DNA of 64,000 nucleotides from Eubacteriaceae bacterium ES3. GTDB lineage: Bacteria; Bacillota; Clostridia; Eubacteriales; Eubacteriaceae. The DNA is taken from contig CP130741.1 of NCBI GenBank assembly GCA_030586155.1, positions 1,420,680-1,484,679 on the forward strand, read 5' to 3'. How positions within the stretch are numbered: the stretch's first letter is position 1; every line of letters starts with the position of its first letter. Positions 45,564 to 54,002 of this stretch are shown piece after piece. The notes under the pieces were generated by a model. That model saw only the letters and a list, made by a program, of their open reading frames with translations, was not told where the DNA came from and did not search any database. Both the position numbers and the translations under genes were made by a program.

Positions 45564-46099
45564 TTCCTTTCCTTTCGACTGGTTAATGAAAAACCTGTGT
45601 GTGAGTTTTTAGTTTTAAATAAATATAATCTTATTATAACCCGAATTCTTTAGAAATGATGAGATTTCTAAAAAACTATAACCTGGTTCATTAATATTAA
45701 TAAGAAACTTTCTTTATATCATATCGAACAATTTACAGGAATACAATACTTTAATGATTTCAGGAGAAGACTAATGCACACTGATATGATTTAATGCTAA
45801 CCAGTCAGGTATTTCATCGCCATCATAAGATGAATAATGAGCGTTCAAGCCTACTATGATGACACTGTTCAGGTTTAAGACGAGAAGGTTTTATTAAGAC
45901 TATTTAGAATCTTTAAATTAAAATTTATTTTAAAATTGGACAATCAAAAAAGGCAGATACAAACAACTTGATGTTTGTATCTGTCCTTTTTAAAATGTAG
46001 TTTCCCTATTCCATTTTGTCTAGAGGAGTTAATCAACATTAAAGAGCTGGGAAATGAAAATATTTTTACAATTCATCTAATGATATTTCAGTATACTAC
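45564..46099. other. Long intergenic region with a terminator, no gene seen
   Basis: 536 bases of AT-rich sequence. The only clear structure is the hairpin at 45946-45991. No frame longer than a few dozen codons with a ribosome binding site was found. Confidence 0.5.
45946..45991. terminator. Hairpin terminator, probably for the glycyl radical enzyme gene
   Basis: GGCAGATACAAA pairs with TTTGTATCTGTCC around a 10-base loop, with A- and T-runs on the two sides, 109 bases past the stop of the minus-strand glycyl radical enzyme gene. Confidence 0.7.
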
Positions 46100-48553
46100 T
46101 TAAAAACTATGCTCAGCTCGAGAGATTATATCTTCCTGCATAGCCGGCGTCATATCGACAAAATAGGCACTAAAGCCAGCGATACGGACGACAAGATTCT
46201 GATAGTCTTCAGGTTTTTCCTGGGCTTTTCTAAGGGTTGCAGCATCAACTACATTATACTGTACTTCCATTCCGCCCTGATTAAAATAGGCTTTAGTTAC
46301 ATCTTCCAACTTGGTTATGCCATCATTTCCTTTCATTACGGTTGGGCGTACTTTAAGGTTTAGAGCCATCCCATCCATGAAATGTGAATGATTAAAGCTG
46401 ACAGATGAAGTAAAGACTGAAGTTGGACCATTAATATCTCTTCCTTGGGCTGGACTGGCAGCATCAGCGATTGGCGTACCGGTTTTTCGCCCATCTGGGG
46501 TTGCCCAGGTTATCTCACCCTGTACAACGTGGTCAGAGGCACCAAAGGTACCGCATTTATAGACTTCACAGCGATGGGTTGAGAAGTTTCTGGAAATATC
46601 ATAATACAGATCCAGAACATATTTCATTTCAGAGTCAGCATAAGGGTCGGCGTTGCCAAAATGCGGAACTTCGTTAAGAATTCTCTGACGGAGTGGCTCA
46701 TAACCTTCCCAATCAGCCAGGAGCGCATCAAGATATTCTTTTCCTGAAATTAACTTATTATCAAATACCATGTACTTAAGGGCTGTCAGGCTGTCGGCTG
46801 TGGTTGCCAATCCCGTTGCAGTCCCACCGTAAGAGTTATATTTTGCTCCACCTTCAGATACGTCTTTACCGCTTTCCATACAACCAGTGGTAGAAATAGA
46901 AAGGTTCGGGAAAGGAAATAATCGAGGGTATTCATGTTCAGTGTAATTATTAAGTGTTGCCGACCAGGTCAGCATCCAGGTTGTAATTTTTTCAAATGCG
47001 GCTCGCACTTCATCCATAGATTTCATGTCTGAAAGATATCCGGAACGTAATTTCTCAGGAACCTGTTCTCCGTTGATGGGGTTAATGCCATTGTTAAGTG
47101 CCATATCTAATGCGATTGCCCAATAGATACCGGAGTGAGACATCGATGAACCGTTGGGTGCCGGATAATCACAACCTGATCCAGTAATTTCCTGGCAGCC
47201 GATAAAAGCAAAGTTTCTGGCATCTTCCAAAGTAAATCCCAACTCCTGCTGAATTGCAGGCACAATGACTTCGTCATTTTGAAGCAGAGGCAGACCACCT
47301 ACGCGCATGGACGTTGCCATTGCACAATCCCAGATCTCTTTTGGCGTATTTTTATTGGTTCTCAATGAAACAGTTGGCTCGTGTAAATCCAGGCGTGCCA
47401 TAGCTTCCAGAACCATATAGGAGACGGGGTTTGTAGCGTCTTCCCCAGTTTCTGGGACTAAGCCGCCAATAGTGGTATGCTGTCCCAAATGGCCGATTCC
47501 AGCGGTTTGCTGCATCTTGCCAAAGCCGCCGCCGTAGAAAGTGTTTATTTTTAGGAAGAAGGCATCGACTAGTTCCTGAGCTTCGTCCATTGTGATGGTA
47601 CCGTTTTTAAGGTCTTTTTCAAGGTATGGCCAGGTGTAATAGTCAAATCTACCCATACTTGTTACAAAGGGATCATTATCTACCTTAAGAAAAACATTGT
47701 ACATCATTACCTGCTGGCAGGCTTCCCAGAAGGTGCGAGATGGTTTTTCGGCGATCCAGTCTAGGCCTTCAGCCATCTTTTCGAGTTCTGCTTTACGTTC
47801 GGCCGTTGGTGCTGTGTTGGCTTTAACTCTTGCGCAGTCAGCATAACGCCTTGTCATGGTAATAGCACCATCACAGGCAACTGTCGCTGCTTTATAGAAC
47901 ATATACTTGCCCATGTTATCGCCTTGAACGTTACCTTGATGTTTATCCAGCCAATCCTGAGCTTCCTTACGGATATCAGCATAGCCTCGTTTAAGGATAT
48001 TCTGGAAGCCAGGAGTCAGATGGCCAGGCGGTAACATGGTCGGGAAACCACCAATTTTTCCGTAGTCTGAAGCCTGTAGCTTAAAAAAGTCGTGGGCTCC
48101 ATCTGGCAGCCATTCTTCTGGTGGAAAATTATTGCCATAAACCGACATCCGCTTGGCAAAAATATCACGCAGCTCTTTAAGATCAGCCGGTGAAATCGCC
48201 AGTTTCTGATGAGAGTAAAACGGATCATCATCGGGTGCATGATGTAAACCGTCAGCTTCGATTGGCCAGGTGTTTTCTATATCCGCCATCAGCCACATTT
48301 CGCCAAGTGCAGCACCCCAGCCTTTGTTTCCCAGGTCTCCGGCAAAATATTCGTCTTCTCGGATATCAATAGGCATATTGGAAATGACATACAGTGATTC
48401 ATAAGGCTTTTCCAGCATTGGCGGAAAATCATGATATTTCTGCGATGCCTCCAGCTTTAAACGTGCTTTCTCTGCATCTGCAACAATCACTCTGTTGCGA
48501 ACCTTGTCACGCATTCTTTCAATGCGTTCCGTGTGCGGTTTAAACGTATACAT
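46100..48553 (-). CDS. Glycyl radical enzyme of the PFL-like superfamily, substrate unknown
   Basis: 817 residues. The glycyl radical site is RIAGFSAYF with G793, and the thiyl site is IGCQEITGSGC with C453 and E455. Dehydratases and C-N/C-S lyases of this superfamily normally read GCVE, so the Glu base is kept while Val is replaced by Gln. C461 adds a second Cys close by. The N-terminal PFL domain runs from about residue 10 to 690 and shows no signal or membrane part. AAAGGAG lies seven bases before the ATG. No radical-SAM activase is adjacent on either side, so activation must come from elsewhere. A. woodii-type acetogens hold several such enzymes, and the reaction cannot be assigned here. 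Confidence 0.88.
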   Translation of the reverse strand: MYTFKPHTERIERMRDKVRNRVIVADAEKARLKLEASQKYHDFPPMLEKPYESLYVISNMPIDIREDEYFAGDLGNKGWGAALGEMWLMADIENTWPIEADGLHHAPDDDPFYSHQKLAISPADLKELRDIFAKRMSVYGNNFPPEEWLPDGAHDFFKLQASDYGKIGGFPTMLPPGHLTPGFQNILKRGYADIRKEAQDWLDKHQGNVQGDNMGKYMFYKAATVACDGAITMTRRYADCARVKANTAPTAERKAELEKMAEGLDWIAEKPSRTFWEACQQVMMYNVFLKVDNDPFVTSMGRFDYYTWPYLEKDLKNGTITMDEAQELVDAFFLKINTFYGGGFGKMQQTAGIGHLGQHTTIGGLVPETGEDATNPVSYMVLEAMARLDLHEPTVSLRTNKNTPKEIWDCAMATSMRVGGLPLLQNDEVIVPAIQQELGFTLEDARNFAFIGCQEITGSGCDYPAPNGSSMSHSGIYWAIALDMALNNGINPINGEQVPEKLRSGYLSDMKSMDEVRAAFEKITTWMLTWSATLNNYTEHEYPRLFPFPNLSISTTGCMESGKDVSEGGAKYNSYGGTATGLATTADSLTALKYMVFDNKLISGKEYLDALLADWEGYEPLRQRILNEVPHFGNADPYADSEMKYVLDLYYDISRNFSTHRCEVYKCGTFGASDHVVQGEITWATPDGRKTGTPIADAASPAQGRDINGPTSVFTSSVSFNHSHFMDGMALNLKVRPTVMKGNDGITKLEDVTKAYFNQGGMEVQYNVVDAATLRKAQEKPEDYQNLVVRIAGFSAYFVDMTPAMQEDIISRAEHSF

Positions 48554-48762
48554 AGAATTTCTCCTTTCGTTTGCATTTTTATTTATGTTATCACATTAGA
48601 TACGCTATGTAAATCATTTATAATTAAATTATTGTAAACCTTTAATAAATTCACTTATAATTCAATAAATACGCCAATACAAAGCCATTATAATAATGTA
48701 TCTATAAGAGCATTAATTAATTTGAGTTATACACACATAAATTAAATTAGTTTCCACATTGT

Positions 48763-49101
48763 CTATTTGATATACACATTTTTGCTAAGTAAAAAAACAG
48801 CTGAAAAAATTATCAGCTGTTGAAAATTGGTCTGAATCAAGATTATTGGAGATGATCTGATTGGCATTGCGGAGAAATTTGTATTTAAATTTAGACAAAA
48901 AGATGGTAACATCTTTTCCTTGCGCAGTTCCGGTAAACTTGCAGGAATTGCGACATTATTTTGAACGAGAATCGTGATTGTACTTCCCTCACCTGCTTCA
49001 CTGATTTCTTCCAGAGCTTTATCGACATCAATATCGGGATTTTCCGGTTCTACAGGCGTTATCGGGCTTGAGAGGGTGTCATAACACGTACCGTCCTTCA
49101 T
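48763..49101 (-). pseudogene. Truncated copy of the ChW-repeat surface protein gene
   Basis: The frame carries SPITPVEP, then DIDVDKALEEISEAGEGSTI, nearly identical to the intact gene at 52635-53981. The first 20 bases match that gene's 5' region and are joined directly to the segment before SPITPVEP, so roughly 300 bases with the signal peptide are missing. After PASLPEL one base is lost relative to the intact gene (GGAACTGCG against GGAAGCTGTG), the frame shifts, and homology ends after GATGTTACCATC. It is the decayed end of the duplicated module. Confidence 0.8.
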
Positions 49102-49104
49102 TTC

Positions 49105-51950
49105 TTAAAGCACTGTTGGATTCTCTAGCGCATTATTTGACAGATTGTCCACAATATAGACTTCTATTACATCCCCTGTCTGTGCATTGAAGGCTGCACC
49201 AGCCCCGCTTAAGGTATCAAAATCGCCAATAATAAAGGTCGTTCCAATTTGCATATCGTTTCTTTTTTGTACAAACAAGCAGACTTCTTCCCCGTCATGT
49301 CCAGATACTTTGGAAATATTTACCCGAAAATAGGTAAAGCCCGATACACCCTCATTAATAGTTAGTGTCGGAATACCATCGTCAGTATAGCTGCCGGTGT
49401 AAGCGGCGTCGCCATCAGAGGCAATCAGGTAGGCCCCGTTACCGCAGCCTCTTTGGACGACAAGGGTATAGTCGCAAGAACCGGTTACGCCATTTTCATC
49501 CGTCGCGGTAATGGTAACGGCGTAGCTTCCCACCTCACTCTCAACGGGTGTACCGGTAAGAAGTCCGTCACTGTCAATACTCAGTGAGCCTGGCAATCCA
49601 GTCGCAGACCAGGTAAAGGCACCAGTCCCGCCGAGGATTCAAAGCTGAGATTATAGGTGATTCCAACCATGCCAACCGGCATTGAGCTGTTGGTGATTGT
49701 AATTTGATCCTGCCTTGTCACTTCAATTGTATAGGTTCGGGTGGTAACACCATCGCTGCCGGTTACCACTACGGTAATAGTGTTGGTGCCCACAGACAAA
49801 TTGACCGGCACAGAGGCATCATTACCATTGACCGTAACATCTGTCCCGCTATCGGTGGATGTTGGCGTTACCGTCAGACTGTCAACGGCATTTTCAACCG
49901 TTGCTGTATAGGCAGTAGTCGTTTTTGCAAAGGCTGGCGAAAGCGTCCCCTCTGATAAGGTCAAACCGGACAGGGTTGCGTCACTGTCCCCGCGATTAAT
50001 GGTTAAAGTATAGGTTTTAGTCGTCGCGTCCTGGGCAATGACCATCAGTTTAATTTCATTATCCCCCACTGAAAGCGGGATGGTCTTTAAAGCTCCATGG
50101 CTTAAAATGACACCGTCTAAGAGCATGATGGCCTTTTCATCAGAAGCTGAGGCGGTCAGCGTAATTTCATCCACATCGCTGCCTACATTGGCATAGTAAG
50201 CTGTAGTCCCTGCATCAAAGGCGGGACTTAAAGAGCCTGTATTTAGCGACAGGCTGGCTAAATTAGCATCACTGACTGTTCCATTCACAGAGAGTATATA
50301 GGATTTCTGGCTGCCGTCCTGAGCGGTTACGACAACCGCAATCATATTGGCGCCGTTATCAAGGTCAACGGATGCTTCAGAACCAGAAGTTGCCAGGCTG
50401 CCGTTAATGGTCATAGTTGCTCCGGGGTCAAGGGTCTGGGCAGTAATGCCGATGCTGTCGATGCCGGTAGCATCTACACTGTAGGCAGCGGTATCCGGAT
50501 CAAAGACAGGGTTTAAGCTACCCGTATTAACGGCAAGGCTCGAAAGGTCTGCCGGTGCTTCGGTGGTGAAGCTGGCACTATCGGCTGTCATGGTAGTCCC
50601 ATAGCTGTCCTGAAAACCGGAAATGTCTATGCTACAGCTTTGGTAGTAGTTTAAACCAGAATAGGGTATTGTATAGGTTCGACCGCTGTTAGACCAGGCC
50701 CCGCCACTGAGAGCAGTGCCATTAATCGATACCGTTCCGGTTACAGAAGTATCCATATCGTTATTAAAGGAGATGACTACATTTCCGTCAATAGGGGAAT
50801 CGTTGTCAGCTGGACTTATGTTGCCGATCATCGATGTTTTATCTGCTGTCCAAATGGCGTAAAGGGTTATATCTTCGGACACCGTAATACTGTCCCCTGG
50901 TGCATAAGATGTGCCGCTGCCGTCTGATTCTGAGTTCCACTCTATAAATGTATAACCTGGATTTGTAAAACCACTGGAATCATCGACTGTTGTTGTACCA
51001 TCTACAGGCAGAATCGAATTTTTAACGCCTGTTCCACCATTGTCTTCATAGTTGATCGAACATGCTCTAGCATAGAAGCCAGCATCTGTCCAATCCTCAT
51101 CGTCAGGCAGGCTAAAGCCATAGAGTGGCCCTGATATTGGAAAGTGCGTATGGCCTTTAACGGGTGTTAAAAAGGAATCGTTGGCTGAAAATACTAAGGC
51201 GTCACCCCCTATTGAAAGAGAACCACCACTTTTTCCCAATCCAGGACCGACATCACAATTTTCTCCAACCCAATGGAAGGCATACACCGTACCACCTGTT
51301 ATGCTAATCGTTCCTCCATCTCCGCGATCACCACCGCCAATACCGGCAGCATAAATTGCGCCGGTAGCTTTGACTGTGCCACCTGTTATGGTAGTCGTAC
51401 CACCATCTCCGTTACTTCCACCGTCGATACCGGCAGCCAAACCCCTACCGCTTGCAATCACCGTACCACCTGTTATGGTAATCGTACCAGCATCTCCATA
51501 TTCTCCACCGCCGATACCGGCAGCTTTCCTTCCGCCAGTTACATCAAGACTTCCGTCACCCTTTATTTCAAGTTCTGTACCGGCTTCAACTCGAATACCT
51601 GGATATTGGTCACTACTTATGAGTTTGTTTTCCCCACTTAGAATCAGGGTGTTACTGCTGCCTGTAAATATGAGTGCATAAATATAACTGTTGATTGTCA
51701 CCGAATCAAGCGTTAATGTGACATTCTCCTTACAAGAGATAAGAACATTTTTACTTCCGGTCAGCCTTGCAGTTGCGTCTTCTTCAACCACAACTAAATC
51801 ACCTGCTCCACAGCTACTGATATCAAATGTCTGGCCGTCAGAAACGGTATGAGTTGCTGCCAGGGCCGTCTGCGGAGACAGTCCGACAATCATCAACAAG
51901 CCAATCACGATCAACAAACATTTTGGTATTATTCTAATTGATTTTTCCAT
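49105..51950 (-). pseudogene. Large surface protein gene, third paralogue, broken by a frameshift
   Basis: The 789-residue N-terminal part (49581-51950) and the 163-residue C-terminal part (49105-49596) match successive regions of the two intact paralogues. Near 49630 the sequence reads GAATCCTCGGCGGGACTGG where the paralogues have one base more, so SFESSAG shifts out of frame and the next segment resumes at LPGSLSIDSDG. The signal peptide (PQTALA), about three Gly-rich repeats, the InlB-like unit, the Big_5-like unit, three cadherin-like units and the C-terminal domain are all present. A two-part product or a frameshift-corrected protein is possible; otherwise it is inactive. Confidence 0.8.
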
Positions 51951-51965
51951 TGCTCTTTCTCCCTT

Positions 51966-52196
51966 TTATTTTTTTATCATTTCAAAAACTTCGCTGGTTG
52001 ACAGTTCAACCTTATTGCCCCAGCTGATGACCCTGCCGTCGGTTTCAGCCCTCTGAAAAAAGGCTTCATCACGCAGCAGGCCAAAGCGGATGGTTTTAAG
52101 CTTAGGTTTTAAATTCAGGGTAATAATACTGCCGTTGGTAAGATTTACCTCCAGCTGATAATTTTCTTTTGCTTTTACTGCTTTGATTTCAGTCAT
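51966..52196 (-). CDS. DUF2442 protein (copy B)
   Basis: 76 residues from ATG 52196, with GAAGGAG nine bases upstream; the TTG at 52214 has no such site. DUF2442 features are EIKAVKAKENYQLEVNLTNG near the N-terminus, LNLKPKL, and ISWGNKVELSTSEVFEMIKK at the end. The fold is thought to be a small DNA-binding-like or NAC-type domain of unknown function. It lies 15 bases upstream of the broken surface protein gene and behind a promoter-like element. It is almost identical to the copy at 60498-60728. Confidence 0.8.
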   Translation of the reverse strand: MTEIKAVKAKENYQLEVNLTNGSIITLNLKPKLKTIRFGLLRDEAFFQRAETDGRVISWGNKVELSTSEVFEMIKK

Positions 52197-52260
52197 AAAA
52201 GTTCGCTCCTTCAATTCATACTCTCTTATTATTTATTGTACAATAGCTGGTTTCTGCCTG

Positions 52261-52290
52261 TATACTACCCACCGGGTGGTTTTGAGGGAG
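52261..52290 (-). promoter_or_regulatory. Regulator-box promoter element, copy B
   Basis: On the minus strand, TCAAAAC (52279-52285) is followed by the near-palindrome CCACCCGGTGG (52269-52279) and a TAGTAT -10-like hexamer (52262-52267). No -35 consensus is present, as in activator-dependent promoters. It matches the element at 60794-60823 base for base in its core and lies about 65 bases before the DUF2442 start. Confidence 0.6.
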
Positions 52291-52318
52291 TTTTTATGGT
52301 TTTGTATTTCAGGTATAA

Positions 52319-52353
52319 AAACAACTGCCATACTCATTGTATAGCAGTCGTTA
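52319..52353 (-). terminator. Terminator after the regulator remnant
   Basis: On the minus strand, ACGACTGCTATAC, a short loop, and GTATGGCAGTTGT form a stem followed by TTTT. The intact module has the same structure at 60852-60888. Confidence 0.75.
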
Positions 52354-52380
52354 AGTGCTGGATTTTGTGCTGCGGGTAGT

Positions 52381-52625
52381 TTTATACTTCGCTCGTAATA
52401 TTAATTTTTTCAAAGCAGGTGTTTCGGGTAATCAGTTCAATATGAATATTCTCAATCTCATTTTCGATCAGCATCGTCAGAAAGAGGTCAACTTCCAGAT
52501 TTTTGAGCAGATAGCAGTCGTCCAGAACTAAAAAGTCTATTGAAGATTATTAAGAAGCTTGAGGACTTTCCGTAAAGTGACTAAGTCGTCAGTACAACCA
52601 AGACTGAAAGCTTGTGATAGAGTTC
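52381..52625 (-). pseudogene. Remnant of a second MalT-like LuxR regulator gene
   Basis: Bases 52381-52415 match the 3' end of the intact regulator gene (60917 onward) and bases 52411-52625 match its region 62936-63160. The two are joined at TTTTCAAAG, a 9-base string present at both places in the intact gene, so about 2 kb was lost by deletion between these short repeats. The 5' end is also missing. Nothing translatable of useful length remains. Confidence 0.85.
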
Positions 52626-52634
52626 TCCTTTAAA

Positions 52635-53981
52635 TCAGCTTTCAAAAAATGGATCTTGCGTGTTACCTGGTACTGCTTCCCCTTTAGCGACAACTACAAT
52701 CCTGATCGCCTCCAGTCGGTAGCCAAACCCGGCAGTTCCGGCTGCTTCCCCATTTTTAGCCCAATCCAACCATCCAAAATTCTGGGCATGGACCTGATAG
52801 TAAATGTCATAGTTGTCCGCATCATCACCCGTCAGATTAATCTTGATCGCTTCCAGTCGCAGTGCCTGTCCTTCGGTCCCGCTCATTGCACCATCCGATA
52901 CAAAATCCTGCCAGCCAATATTTTGGACATGAGTTGAATATTCGACACCAATGTTTTCCTGATCCTCAAGTTCTATTTTAATGCCTTCAAGCCTTAAACT
53001 CTGTCCTTCGGTTCCGCTCATTTCACCATTCGATACAAAACCCTGCCAGCCGATGTTCTCAACATGGGTCTGATAGCTGCAGATGATGTCTTCAGTTACC
53101 GGTTCCAGCGTTGTTGAAATAACATATTTTGATGCATGGCTAAATTCGAAACAAACACATCCATCACTGACTTTTGCTTCTTCCTGATATTCAAGCTCAC
53201 CTGTTTCTTCATTGTAAAAGTAGAGGTAAGCTGTTTTTTCGTTTAAAGTAGCGTCCATTTTGTAAGTTAAGATTGTAGTAAATGGAAGCTCCCCGGAATA
53301 GGTGATTTCTATTTCCATAGAATCAGAATCACCAGCCAGTTTAGATAATTCAGCATCTTCGATTTCTGTAATACTTAAATCAAAGCTTTCTATTCCCTCA
53401 GGAAGATCAGTGATGCTCATACCATTTATCGCCCAGCTATAGTCTCCAAAGTCAAAAATGATGGTAACATCTTTTCCTTGCACAGCTTCCAGTAAACTTG
53501 CAGGGATTGCGGCATTATTTTGAACGGGAATCGTGATTGTACTTCCCTCACCTGCCTCACTGATTTCTTCCAGAGCTTTATCGACATCAATATCGGGATC
53601 TACCGGTTCTACAGGCGTTATCGGACTTGGATATGAGGGTGTCTTAACATATACTGTAAAGGTCGCACTGGTTACCTCAGAGCCGGCACCAATAACTATC
53701 GTTAGAGTTGTCGGATCAATCTCCGGTACAACAAATTCTGTACTATAAGAACCGTCATTAGCTGTCAGTACCGGATTTATATAGACAATATTACCATCTG
53801 AATCCGTCGCTTTTACGGTGATCCATGTATCTGGATCATAGGTTCCCGACAGAGTAACAGTTTCGCCCGCTACTCCGCTTTGTTTACTCAGTTCCAGGGT
53901 TACTTCCGTCGCTAAAACCGTATTAGTTAGAAGCAGCATAAAAAGGATACTGTTTAATAAGGTTAATGTTATTTTTTTCAT
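52635..53981 (-). CDS. Secreted protein with three C-terminal ChW repeats
   Basis: 448 residues from ATG 53981, chosen because GGGAGGCGG lies just before it; the ATG at 53999 has no site. A signal peptide (KKITLTLLNSILFMLLL, cleaved near VLA) is followed by an Ig-like unit at about 25-115, a Pro/Asp/Glu linker, a middle domain (about 135-290) and three ChW repeats of about 45 residues (YSTHVQNIGWQDFVSDG is the clearest, then GTEGQ.LRLEAIKI). ChW repeats mediate surface or substrate binding in clostridia. The gene is 21 bases downstream of the second surface protein gene. Confidence 0.82.
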   Translation of the reverse strand: MKKITLTLLNSILFMLLLTNTVLATEVTLELSKQSGVAGETVTLSGTYDPDTWITVKATDSDGNIVYINPVLTANDGSYSTEFVVPEIDPTTLTIVIGAGSEVTSATFTVYVKTPSYPSPITPVEPVDPDIDVDKALEEISEAGEGSTITIPVQNNAAIPASLLEAVQGKDVTIIFDFGDYSWAINGMSITDLPEGIESFDLSITEIEDAELSKLAGDSDSMEIEITYSGELPFTTILTYKMDATLNEKTAYLYFYNEETGELEYQEEAKVSDGCVCFEFSHASKYVISTTLEPVTEDIICSYQTHVENIGWQGFVSNGEMSGTEGQSLRLEGIKIELEDQENIGVEYSTHVQNIGWQDFVSDGAMSGTEGQALRLEAIKINLTGDDADNYDIYYQVHAQNFGWLDWAKNGEAAGTAGFGYRLEAIRIVVVAKGEAVPGNTQDPFFES

Positions 53982-54002
53982 CAATCCGCCTCCCTTCATT
54001 TC

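Noticed and set aside
45564-46099. A hidden gene or small RNA in the long gap
   Set aside because: Only a terminator-type hairpin is visible; nothing showed coding pattern or a conserved RNA motif.
48554-49101. A radical-SAM activase for the glycyl radical enzyme
   Set aside because: The sequence upstream of the enzyme gene is a ChW-gene remnant and the downstream side is empty; no CxxxCxxC motif is encoded there.
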